Source: Adiantum capillus-veneris
Taxonomy: Eukaryota > Streptophyta > Polypodiopsida > Polypodiales > Pteridaceae
Reading direction: 5' to 3'
NCBI GenBank assembly: GCA_014529385.2
Contig: CM043959.1
Coordinates: forward strand, 52,265,753-52,329,752
Length of the DNA: 64,000 bases
Positions 35,731 through 44,558 of this stretch are shown piece by piece. Positions within the stretch are counted from its first letter, which is position 1; each line of letters starts with the position of its first letter. A program made the position numbers and the translations under genes. The notes under the pieces were generated by a model. The model worked only from the letters and a program-made list of their open reading frames with translations, did no database searches and was not told where the DNA came from.

Positions 35731-38064
35731 TCATTGACTTCTATAGTGGCTGATGACACGAGCAGACACTATGTCCGAAGGATTTTCAAACTGGTTCATC
35801 TTTGCATAAGCATTAGGGCTGGGTGAGACTGTCCACTTGACTAACCATGGGAACAATGTGCTAACCAGGTAAATTGGGGACTGACAAATCTCTGCTGGTT
35901 CAAATGAAGCAGGACAGACCCAAGTCCCAGGAGGGTTGAGCAGACACTTGTAGAGTGTGTCATCCACCACCAGTGTATTATCCGAGTTGAACTTAGGATA
36001 GTGCTTCCAAAATTCTTTCAAACACTTGAAAAATATGAGCTTTGCGTTATCTCTAGATGGAGGGATCCCAGGAACTTCATTTAGCTTGAAGCTCGCCTCT
36101 CTAAACCCCTCTTGATCGATAATATCGAGGAAAAACTGTTTGTTCAGCCTAGAAAAGCATGCACTCAAAGCAAGTGCTAGATTGTCCTGGATCATGTAGC
36201 TCCATAGTGCAACTTGTGCTCTTTGCAGCAGTGCATGCAAAAAGATTGATGCATTGGGCCTGACCACATATTCAAATTGCATCTTTCTTGTAGCATTTGG
36301 CCCACTGACTACCTGATACCTTGATCTTGCCCAATCAGGAGTACTGCTTCTCGCTATTTCTTTGTAGAAGGAGACCTTATACCTCCTTATGAGAAGCCCA
36401 TTCACATCCAGTATGATGCATAAATTGTCCCTTCTCTTCTTGTCCTCAGTCATCAGTGGAACAATCTGTACTGGCATTACCACAAGACACTCTGGCCTCT
36501 CTTGCCTCTCATATTCATGTCCATTTTTGGCCTCTTTATCAGCATTCTTTGTACCTGCCTCATTTGTATCTGTAGCAGTCGCTCGACCCATAGGGACCTC
36601 TGGACTTTTACCTTTGGTATTCCCAACAGTGGGATCTATACAAGACTCAATTGTATCATATGTAACTGCCTCTTTCGTGTCCACAGTAGCCATGAAATGT
36701 TCTCCCATTGCCTCTCCCGATTGAGCTGCTCTGTCAGTGGGCACCTCTGTGCCTTTCCCTGCCTCATTGTTTTGCTCTATATATGCCTCAGTTGTATTAT
36801 GTGTATTTGCCTCTTTCATGTCTATAGCAGCCACGACAACTTCTCCCATTGCCTCTCCCGATTGAACTGCTCTGTCACCTACCTTAGCTATGTCGGCAGA
36901 AGCCGCGACATCACCGTTACCCACTGCTGAGCCTATTCTAGGTACTCTCTTAGTGAGGTCCTCCTCACCCAAGCCTCCCATATCTTCAATAGGGGCATAT
37001 ATACCCTTTGCCTCCTCTGCATCAACAATGTCATTAGCTGCCTCACTTCGACAGACCACCTCGGCTTGGACTGTGACATCACTTTCACCCACTGCCTCAC
37101 GCGTTCCAGCTTCTCTCTCAATGAGGACCTCCTCACCCATTCCTCTGGTATCCTCAACAGTGGCATCTGTACCCACAGCCACAACTGCATCAAGAAGGGC
37201 ATCTATGACAGCATGAACAATACTTTCTGTTCCACCATCATTAACATTGCCATCAGCAGCAACATCTGTGCTAGCATCAACTTCCATAGCATCCACAATG
37301 TCATTTGTGCAGGCATCAACTACCGTAGCATCAGCAATGGCATCTGTGCAGGCATCAACTGTGGTAGCATCATCAATGGCATCTATGCCAGATTCAATAG
37401 TGGCATCTGTACCCATAGCCACAACTGCATCAAGAAGGGCATCTATGACAGCATGAACAATACTTTATGTTCCACCATCATTAACACTGCCATCAACAGC
37501 AGAATCTGTGCGAGTATCAACTTCCATAGCATCCACAATGTCATTTGTGCAAGCATCAACTAGCATAGCATCAGCAATGGCATATGTGCATGCATCAACT
37601 ACCATAGCATCATCAATGGCATATGTGTCAGATTCAATTGTGGTGGGGGTAGGTAACGTACCCTTTTCAAGTTTAGCACGGTCAACATCTGTATGCACAT
37701 CATCATGCACAACCTGCACATCAACTGCATTAGGCACATTTGGAACAAATACAGTAGTACTAGTAGGTGTGCAGGGATCAACTGTATCAAAAGACTCTTT
37801 TTTTTCCTGTAACCCCCTGGAAGCTGTAGCACCCCCTCTTGGATTCTTCACAGGATAAGACTGAGCCAGTGAACCTACAGACCCCTCAACTATATCAAAA
37901 GACACTTTTTTTTTTTCTTGTAATCCCCCTGAAAGTTGTAGCACCCCTTCTTGGATTCTTCACAGGATAAGACTGAGCCAGTGAACCTACAGACCCCTCA
38001 TCTAGAAACCCTGAAGAGCGAGTGCGTCTCCTGCAAGTTCCTCTTTTTTCAGCTTCTTGATTAT
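35731..38064 (-). pseudogene. FCP1/NIF-type HAD phosphatase-like domain with D/A/V-rich repeats (last exon)
   Basis: The open frame 37422-35731 (563 aa) continues upstream in the same frame to 37944 past a single TAA at 37465, where the repeat partner has GAA. Residues 1-80 and the preceding part are 80-residue tandem units rich in D, A and V (DAIADATVVDACTNDIVDAM; a 240-bp DNA period, 37201 versus 37441). Further upstream is a 112-bp duplication (about 37841 versus 37953). Residues about 333-510 fit the plant FCP1-like fold: LCIILDVNGLL (motif I, D339; the second acid is N341), VVRPN-x-SIFLHAL, ALWS (motif II, S408), K461 and LVVDDTLYK (D487, D488). The DVNG form suggests weak or lost phosphatase activity. 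Confidence 0.7.
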
Positions 38065-38069
38065 CTACG

Positions 38070-38731
38070 ACAAGAGAAAGTAGAAACATATTACTAAACA
38101 TGTACAAAAAATAAATCAAATAGTTTGCAACTACTCGATGCAAAGAATAAAGAGACATGTCACTAAAAAATTCCAACACTTGATTCATGGATACAATAGG
38201 GGTGCAATGGATTGCACATGCCTTCTAAATAAATCTTCTAACTGCATGAAGTTACAACAAAAACATGCTCATTGCTTTGCATTTGGTTTCTTCCTCTTCC
38301 TAAATGAATCAAGAGGTATATCCATTGTGGGACTTCCACCTAAGTCCTTGGGAGTTGATTTCTTGAGCTTTGGTGTTGGCTTCTTCCCTGCTAGAGGGGG
38401 TGTTGCTTTCACCGCATCTACAACTGCCTCATCTGATGCTTCATCTCTAGTGTCCACACTTGGTGATGCTTTGGCACTCAACAGAGAACGTAACTGCCTT
38501 CTTGGAGTTAGTTGTTGCCTAGGTGATTTGACTGCAGAAGACTTTGCCATCAAGATTTCTTCAACTACTCCACGTACTGCATCCCCTACGGCAGACTCCG
38601 CTCCGCTTCAAGGGCTGGCTGCATCCCTAGGGTAGACTCCGCTTCAATGCTTGGCTGCATCCCTGGGGTAATCAGGCCATTCTTCCTTGTGGAATGCATC
38701 GTCTTGTTGGAGCAAGCATGTGATGATTGTT
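38070..38731 (-). pseudogene. Basic S/P/K-rich exon of the T minus-strand gene
   Basis: From the acceptor at 38731 the frame reads ACSNKTMHSTRKNGLITPGM, then QPSIEAESTLGMQPALEAE, an imperfect internal duplication. After a frame change near 38600 it reads GDAVRGVVEEILMAKSSAVK and a basic stretch (RRQLRSLLSAKASPS, KKPTPKLKKSTPKDLGG) ending near 38269. It looks like a disordered nuclear linker with possible localisation signals. Its donor site to the last exon is not resolved. Confidence 0.5.
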
Positions 38732-38976
38732 CTACAAAGCAAGCTATTTACAAAGTCTCACTTGGAGTATCCCAAAATACACACATAAATACTGATTTTG
38801 GTACCTACCAGTGGCCTGCGTAGAGTCTCTCTGTGTTTTTGTCCTCAATGATTCTTGTATACAGGTCTTTGCTACGATGTCTGTACCTACAAATGATTTC
38901 ATTAAATGCAAGAGTTTAACTCCCAATGGAAAGTGGGCCTGCAATAGTACTAGTAAATAATTGACACAGTGACTAC

Positions 38977-39342
38977 CTGCACTTGATTCTTTCATCTCAC
39001 TCTTCACCTTCATACCAATCATATGCTTACCTCTAGGGGGAATAGACATGTTGCAATCTAGTGCAACACAATAGCCATAGTCCCTACATACATGCGCGAA
39101 GCATAGCATATGGTACACATGGGTGCAAGGCAGGGAGAATACATCCAAGCTTCTGGCATCGAATGGGAATCCACATCCTACACAATGGTAGAACCCATTA
39201 AGTGCCACCTCGCTAATGCTCTGCTCAAAATCCACAAGAGGAAAAGGCTTCATCAAACTGGCCCCCACATTATGTGAAGTCCTCTCCATGGTAACACAAA
39301 ATTTAAAGTGCTCTAATTCTTGTGCTATGTTGGTCTCTACTT
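38977..39342 (-). pseudogene. RING-like zinc-finger exon of the T minus-strand gene
   Basis: 122 codons with clean splice borders. The core is CVGC-x13-16-LPCTHVYHMLC followed by YCVALDC: paired cysteines, a C-x-H-x2-H/C centre and a last cysteine pair, as in RING or related fingers of ubiquitin/SUMO ligases. Upstream is a helical stretch (AEVETNIAQELEHFKFC). The reading frame across this exon is open. The spacing does not match a textbook RING exactly, so RING-like is as far as I go. Confidence 0.6.
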
Positions 39343-39479
39343 CTGCAAGTAGTGCAAGTGAAAAAAAGAACACAACACATCTAATTTAAGTCTCAATAAC
39401 CCAACAAAAGCAGATTGCTGAAAAGAATATGCAGCATGAATCTTATCCCTTATTTTCAATACCACATATAAGACAAGAA

Positions 39480-40330
39480 CTTACTCTATATGCTATAAAC
39501 ACAAGCTTGATGTGGTATATGATATGCACTGTGCTATATAGCACATAGCACAGTCCAAGTATAATGTGCTCTAAGTGCTACATAGAGTATGCATTGTAGA
39601 TCATAGCAGAGAGACTTTTTAAAATAACCGATATAGCCCAAACATTTTCTCTATATGTTATATAGCACAAGCTTGTTGGGTATATGATATGCAGTGGGCT
39701 ATATGAGACATAGCACATGGCATATAGCACAAATATTGTGCTTGTAGCACATAGCACAATTAGAGATGGTGCTATGTAGCACATAGCAAAAATAGAGATT
39801 GTGCTATATAGCACAATTCACTATTCCACACACTCTAGGGCTATATTGTGAACATATAACACACAAAATGTGCTATTTAGCACATAGCACATAAAAATAT
39901 TGTGCTATGTAGCACATATCAATATTTAAAACACACTTCAGGGCTATACTATGAGCATATAGCATACAGGTTATGCTATATAGCACATATTACACATGTC
40001 CATTGTGCTATGTATCACATAGCACATAGCCACACAGAGCACATAGCATAGAATCACACACATTCCAAATAGATGAGGGTACTATTGTGAACATGCTTCA
40101 CCTAGATTGAACTATAAAGCACATAGCACATAACCACACATGGCACATAGCATATAACCACCCACTCCATCAAGATGATGGCTATGTTGTGACCATATAG
40201 CACATATTTTGTGCTATATAGCACATAGCAAAAATGGAATATGCTCATACAGTACATAACCATACAATCCAAAACACTCTAACCACATAACCACATGGAA
40301 GTGAACCACATACTCCAAACAAAGTGAAGC
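39480..40330 (-). repeat. Intronic palindrome-rich repeat array 2 in T
   Basis: Dense GTGCTATATAGCAC and GTGCTATGTAGCACATAGC motifs, the first a perfect 14-bp palindrome, mixed with ACATAGCACA and CATATAGCACA. It lies between the coiled-coil exon and the RING-like exon. The motif family is the same as in the transposase intron on the other strand. Confidence 0.8.
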
Positions 40331-40351
40331 ACATGTAGGAGGGTATGCACC

Positions 40352-40815
40352 TATGCTTTAGCCGCATTGGCTTCTAATTCAGTAACGTTCTCTCTAGTAG
40401 TACTCAAGAACTATCCAATCAAATCAATCAGGCGTTGTCGAGCTACAGGGTCTTGCACGCAATCAATCTCCGTTTGCAACTTTAAGGCCAAAGTGTTTGA
40501 GCTTTGAGCACCCTCAGCCCTATGCAATTATCTGACTTGATCCTCTACCTGCTTCTTTACACCCTCTAGTCTTGACTTATAGTCTTGCAATCTACCCTCT
40601 GCAATATTGTTCGTTTCTGCAAGTGCCCTGCTATCCTCCTCCTGTACTAGGCATCCTCCTGTAGGCATGTTTGACAATGGTACAGACGTACCTTCTGTTT
40701 TCAATGATGATCTGGTAGAAGCAGTAGGCTAAAAGCACGCTTTGGTGGTACAAAAAGGATTGTCCTTGACAGCACCTTTGACAAATCTTTGAGCTACAAT
40801 TTCTACACGTCACAT
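40352..40815 (-). pseudogene. Coiled-coil exon of the T minus-strand gene
   Basis: One frame runs about 150 codons with three stops. It reads EIVAQRFVKGAVKDNPF at the start, then RALAETNNIAEGRLQDYK, SRLEGVKKQVEDQV, LALKLQTEIDCVQDPVA and RENVTELEANAAKA. Heptad-like spacing of L, I and V suggests a coiled coil for dimerisation. Exon ends are approximate. Confidence 0.55.
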
Positions 40816-40987
40816 GAAAAACTACCTATCATACTATATATCAATGGATAGATCTTCAAAACGAGAATCTAAAAACACAAGGTCAGAAAAGTTTTGACCT
40901 AAACTACAAAATTTTTACCAGTCCCCACTTTTTCATTGGTAGAAGTAAAATAGGTCCTTTTTTTGTACCACCGAACCACGCTTTCAC

Positions 40988-41499
40988 CCAGTAGTGGTTT
41001 TGGAACCTCTCCCTCTACCGCTCATCTGCTCTTCCCACCTCTTGATCTTGTTTTGCAAGTTGTGTCTTTCTTCTGAGGCTCTCATTGCCCTCTCTGCAAA
41101 GATAGCCCAAGAAATTTGATTTTTGCCAGATTCACTGCAGTTTTCCAATGCAAAGGACTTTGCAAATTGAGTCCCTACTTCATACGTGAAGGGACCCTCC
41201 TGGTAGACATCCCAGTGTCTCCACACAAGCTTTTGTAAGAACTCCAACCGAGCATGGTATGCCTTCACTTTCTTCTGGCTACCTGGAACAGGCTTTGGGC
41301 ATATAAAGGCAGCTTCCCAGTCCTCCTCAGAGATGTCATTGTTTCCTGTCAAGCTACGTGGATCAAGTCCCTCCAATGGCAATCCACGCTCCATATGAAA
41401 TTCCTCCGTAAGACGACAAAACTTCGTATGCAGAGGTGGTTCGATGTTCCTAACTAGACTGCTGCTTGCTTGAATCGGATACTTTGAGGAAGGTGCCAT
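40988..41499 (-). pseudogene. First exon of the T minus-strand gene
   Basis: Starts at ATG 41499 and runs about 170 codons. Aromatic- and charge-rich helical protein (WEAAFICPKPVPGSQKKVKA, FLQKLVWRHWDVYQEGPFTY) ending in EEQMSGRGRGSKTTTG. No family recognised. It may be the DNA-binding part of a transposition protein. The likely donor lies in GGGTGAAAGCG (40989-40979), which happens to resemble the T terminus. Confidence 0.55.
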
Positions 41500-41969
41500 G
41501 ATGCAGTCTCAAGTGATACACCTGCACATCATCCAATGAACTCATGAGACATGGTGTGCCCTCGCTTATCATCGCTGCTAAAAAGAAACAAGAACTTCAT
41601 GGGCCTGCTCTTGTAAGCAGGGCATTCAAGGTGATGTGCTATGGGATTTGCACCAAGGTTGCATGCAGCTTGTGGACTAGAAAATTACTTCAGGAGTCTA
41701 TGTCCTCTCATGCAGACAGCAGAGCAACATTAGGTTTTGCTCACCTCTTTTTGCAAATGAGGAAGGTGTGGCACTCATGCAGCTCCAAATGTAGCTTATT
41801 TAGCTAAATGATCCCAAGTGGGGCGCACATGCTCAAGCAGTAGAGAGTGTACACGTTCAATGGGAGAGACATACCTCGAAGAGAAGAGGGCGGTCACTGC
41901 AATTTTCCTTGAAGCAGCCAAGCTTGCACAGTAGAAGCTCTAAGCACAATAGACCTTGAGGAAGCACGC

Positions 41970-41998
41970 GAGAGAGAGAGAGAGGGGGGGGGGGGGGG
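41970..41998. repeat. Purine tract: AG repeat followed by a G run
   Basis: About seven AG units, then 15 consecutive G. It lies upstream of the minus-strand gene of T and could form unusual DNA structure. Length may be affected by sequencing error. Confidence 0.85.
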
Positions 41999-42178
41999 CA
42001 CGGTGTTTGAAACTGCCAACTACTCATGAAAGAAAGTGGGTGTGTGAAGGCTAAATTTTTAAGTATAACATTTTTTAGAATATAAATTTGGACGTCTGAA
42101 ATATGGCACCAGTGACCACACCCCCAATGTCATGCTATGCTATTTAATTAGATCACATATATAGCTTTCCACCTATTC

Positions 42179-42190
42179 ATGCTTTCACCC
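42179..42190 (-). repeat. Transposon T right terminal inverted repeat
   Basis: ATGCTTTCACCC, exact reverse complement of 30594-30605, followed by TGCT (42191-42194). Confidence 0.85.
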
Positions 42191-42194
42191 TGCT

Positions 42195-43061
42195 TTCTCT
42201 TGCTTGGATTTATTTCTCGCTTCTTTTAATTATCATAGGGTTTCTCTTATTTTTGGAAAGAGTAGGTGACCACCCTTGTATTGGGGAAGCATCACTTTCA
42301 AAGGTAGTGGAGTGTCACTTTCATACATCTCCCTTGAAAGTTCACGACACACTTCTTCTTCTTGAACAATTTTCCTTGGAGGTCCTTCCTATATTTCCTC
42401 TTTATTACCCAAAGAGTTTTTTCTATTGGAGTTCTCACTTGGAGGCCTTGCAAGAATTCTATTTCTTGGGCACATGGGGAAACTTGAGCTTGAAGGGCTT
42501 GAGTTTTGGCTTTGAACCTCTGCTTGCAAAATAGGGTTTCCCATTGCTTATTGCAACTTGTCAACAAGGTAGTTGAAAACTCTGCAACCATCATTGTATG
42601 CTATACCATGAGCAAAATCTAAGTTGTCACTATTAATTCTAGTCTCATGATTATATTGGGCCATGATTAAATTTTATTATATGTGTACTCTAACTCTTTC
42701 CTTGGTACTTCCAAAACTTTGGCTACCAGTCCTCTTATCCCTTGAAAACTAGCGTCACTTGAGTAATTACACCTATGTTTTAGAATATTGTTAATTGCAA
42801 AGACTAGTGGAGTGAGTTTAAAAGTGCAAGGTTGGCACTGGTTCTTATTAGATGGCTAATAGCTCAATAATGGTGAAGTTATAGGCAAGTCTCGAAAGAC
42901 TCCATTATTAAGACCATAGATCCCAATGGTGTCCCGGGTACCTGTAAATAAGCATGCCAACAAAATTAATGAATCTTAGTTCCACTTATCCTATTGCAAT
43001 AAACAACTCCAAACTTTCATAGATTACTCAAGGACCTCTCTTCTTAGGCTAGAAAAGAGAA
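42195..43061 (-). mobile_element. M2 gag front end and leader
   Basis: Resumes the match to the M1 gag right after T. The leader phrase TAATAGCTCAATA/GTGGT and the CTCAAGGACCTC...TTCTTAGGCTAGAAAAGAGAAAC block match M1 at 14095-14310. Decayed. Confidence 0.75.
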
Positions 43062-43080
43062 ACATTGGCTGTGATACCAA
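43062..43080 (-). promoter_or_regulatory. Primer binding site of M2 (tRNA-Met type)
   Basis: The minus strand reads TTGGTATCACAGCCAATG beside the LTR, close to TGGTATCAGAGC. Confidence 0.8.
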
Positions 43081-43146
43081 TGTCAAGGAAATTAACACTT
43101 ACTTTTAGATTCAGCAAAATTTAACTATGAAATGAGTGGGTTTTCC

Positions 43147-43150
<4 letters not shown>

Positions 43151-43196
<46 letters not shown>
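43151..43196. repeat. GA microsatellite
   Basis: About 23 GA units inside the M2 LTR. Confidence 0.95.
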
Positions 43197-43199
<3 letters not shown>

Positions 43200-43693
43200 C
43201 AAGGAGAAAATAGGTTGTGTTGAGCTAATTTATTTACACAAGTACATATTTATAATACTTTAATTATGCATATAATTTAAAGATCAAAACGAAATAATAT
43301 TAACAACTTGATGAGAACCAGATTTGCTTGGATTTGGTCACTATTATAATCCTCTCAAAAGAGAGATTTGTTACAATAGATGTATGTGCTCTTGTGGAGC
43401 CTTTCTTGAATCAAGAATATGGTGTTCTTCTAGATTCCATGGTATAACCCTCCTTCCCAAACCCTAGATACCTAGTGTGGGGAGAAAAGGCCTACAGGAA
43501 AAGAGGAAGATGAAGGTGGAAAGAAGTATTTTTTAAGCAAGAGGATGGATTCTTTGTGTACTCTTGATCATGGGAAATCTCTTAGCATAGCTTAATAATA
43601 GAGTTATAGAGATAAAGAAGAAGATACTTCCATTGGCTTGGATTTACATCCATAGCCAAGAGCTTCAACATAGAGTTTGTCTCTAGAGCTCCC

Positions 43694-43695
<2 letters not shown>

Positions 43696-43745
<50 letters not shown>
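43696..43745. repeat. GA microsatellite
   Basis: About 25 GA units inside the M2 LTR. Ser/Leu frames across it on the minus strand are artefacts. Confidence 0.95.
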
Positions 43746-43748
<3 letters not shown>

Positions 43749-44558
43749 TGCTTTGCCAATCTTGGGTGCAACAAGCCCTAGCTATGAAAGAGTGCAATTA
43801 GTCTTAAGTTAGAATGCTTCACACAGGTTGACCAATGAGGTGGGAACACCTCCTAATGCAACTAAAGCATCCAACACTAATCCCTCTTGCCTTGCAAGCT
43901 AGATCCCCCCCCCCCCCCCTTCCTTCTTGAGACTCATCTTGGCAGGTGGAGACACCACACATACTCACACACGTTCCTTTAAGTTCACACAAAGCAAGCA
44001 TGTGCTACCAAGTTGGATGTGTGGCCTAGTCAAGCTTAGTAAACAAAGCCTAGAGTCAATTTACTAAATGAGGAAGGGCTGATCTAGCCTTAGTCTTTAG
44101 ATTTTATCTTTAATTTAGTAATAACCATAAGCTTACACTTTTATTAACTAGCTTGAGTTCAAGACCTTTGCACAAACCTTGGAGGCTTATGAAGCTGACT
44201 AGGGCTATAGCCTTCCTGCAAATTTAGGAACTACTAGATTAGGATAAACTTTGGCAAAAATAATAATCACCCTTTGGGCTTTAAAAATTTAACATCCTCT
44301 ACAAAACCTTAGCAAAATGATTTGGAGATGCTGCCAAGATTCTCCCAAAACTTGCTAAATTTAGATAGTTTGTGGCAAGTTAAAACTTCAGCCTAAGGCT
44401 TCCCATAATTCATACTTGGATTCTAAAGAATTATTCTAACGACTTGAGCTTATCACAATCATTTTTTATTTTTAGACTCTTATAATTGGTCTCAATCATC
44501 TTGTTTGTCATGTACCGTTGATCAAGGCTACCCGGGATACATTTATCCTTCCTTGACA

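Larger units (their letters stand above)
35731..41499 (-). pseudogene. Minus-strand multi-exon gene of T (coiled coil, RING-like, FCP1/HAD-like)
   Basis: Splice signals and phases support one gene. Exon 1 is 41499 to about 40988; a coiled-coil exon is about 40815-40352; a RING-like exon is 39342-38977 (acceptor TTGCAG, donor GGTAGT); exon 38886-38809 is 26 codons; an exon starts at 38731 (acceptor TTTGTAG); the last runs from about 38064 to 35731. The introns around exons 39342-38977, 38886-38809 and 38731 are all phase 1. The joins around exon 1, the coiled-coil exon and the last exon are less certain. In-frame stops (about three in the coiled-coil exon, one near 37465) and a short frame-changing duplication near 38600 show decay. 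The combination is not one I recognise as a transposon accessory gene. It could be a captured host gene or a true second transposition protein. Confidence 0.65.
30594..42190 (+). mobile_element. Transposon T: 11.6-kb DNA transposon with two convergent genes
   Basis: Ends are inverted repeats: GGGTGAAAGCAT at 30594-30605 and its reverse complement ATGCTTTCACCC at 42179-42190. Looser similarity continues inward (GAATGGTG versus GAATAGGTGG). TGCT target duplications flank it. The insertion target is the gag of M2. T carries a plus-strand transposase gene (30900-34784) and a minus-strand multi-exon gene (41499-35731) that converge near 35 kb, with palindromic repeat arrays in the large intron of each. 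A 4-bp duplication and a probable D-D-D transposase recall the Sola superfamily as I remember it; this assignment is tentative. Both genes are broken, so this copy is probably inactive. Confidence 0.85.
20372..44558 (-). mobile_element. M2: Ty3/gypsy element of the M family, split by two nested insertions
   Basis: Comparison with M1 shows one minus-strand element in three pieces: 20372-21008 (RNase H-like, protease-side and knuckle region), 29935-30593 (gag) and 42191-44558 (gag front, primer site 43062-43080, 5' LTR 43081-44558). The gaps are filled by element G (21009-29929) and transposon T (30594-42190), each flanked by its own target duplication. The phrase DKVLAFIQQFDTAFGDEDF at about 30320-30380 matches DKVLAFIQQFDVAFGDEGF in M1. 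M2's own 3' LTR was not found, so its left end is lost or diverged. The fossil carries many breaks. Confidence 0.8.
43081..44558 (-). repeat. M2 5' LTR
   Basis: Begins TGTCAAGGAA next to the primer site and ends with the exact inverse TTCCTTGACA (44549-44558), a 10-bp terminal inversion that defines both borders (1478 bp). It contains two GA microsatellites (43151-43196, 43696-43745) and a C run (43905-43919). No coding. Confidence 0.75.

Noticed and set aside
36389-37858. Several plus-strand frames rich in Ser, Ala and Thr or Cys and Ile
   Set aside because: Antisense shadows of the repetitive minus-strand D/A/V-rich exon of T.
38405-38415. GCTTTCACCGC as another T terminus copy
   Set aside because: Only about eight bases match and it lies within coding sequence; chance is enough.
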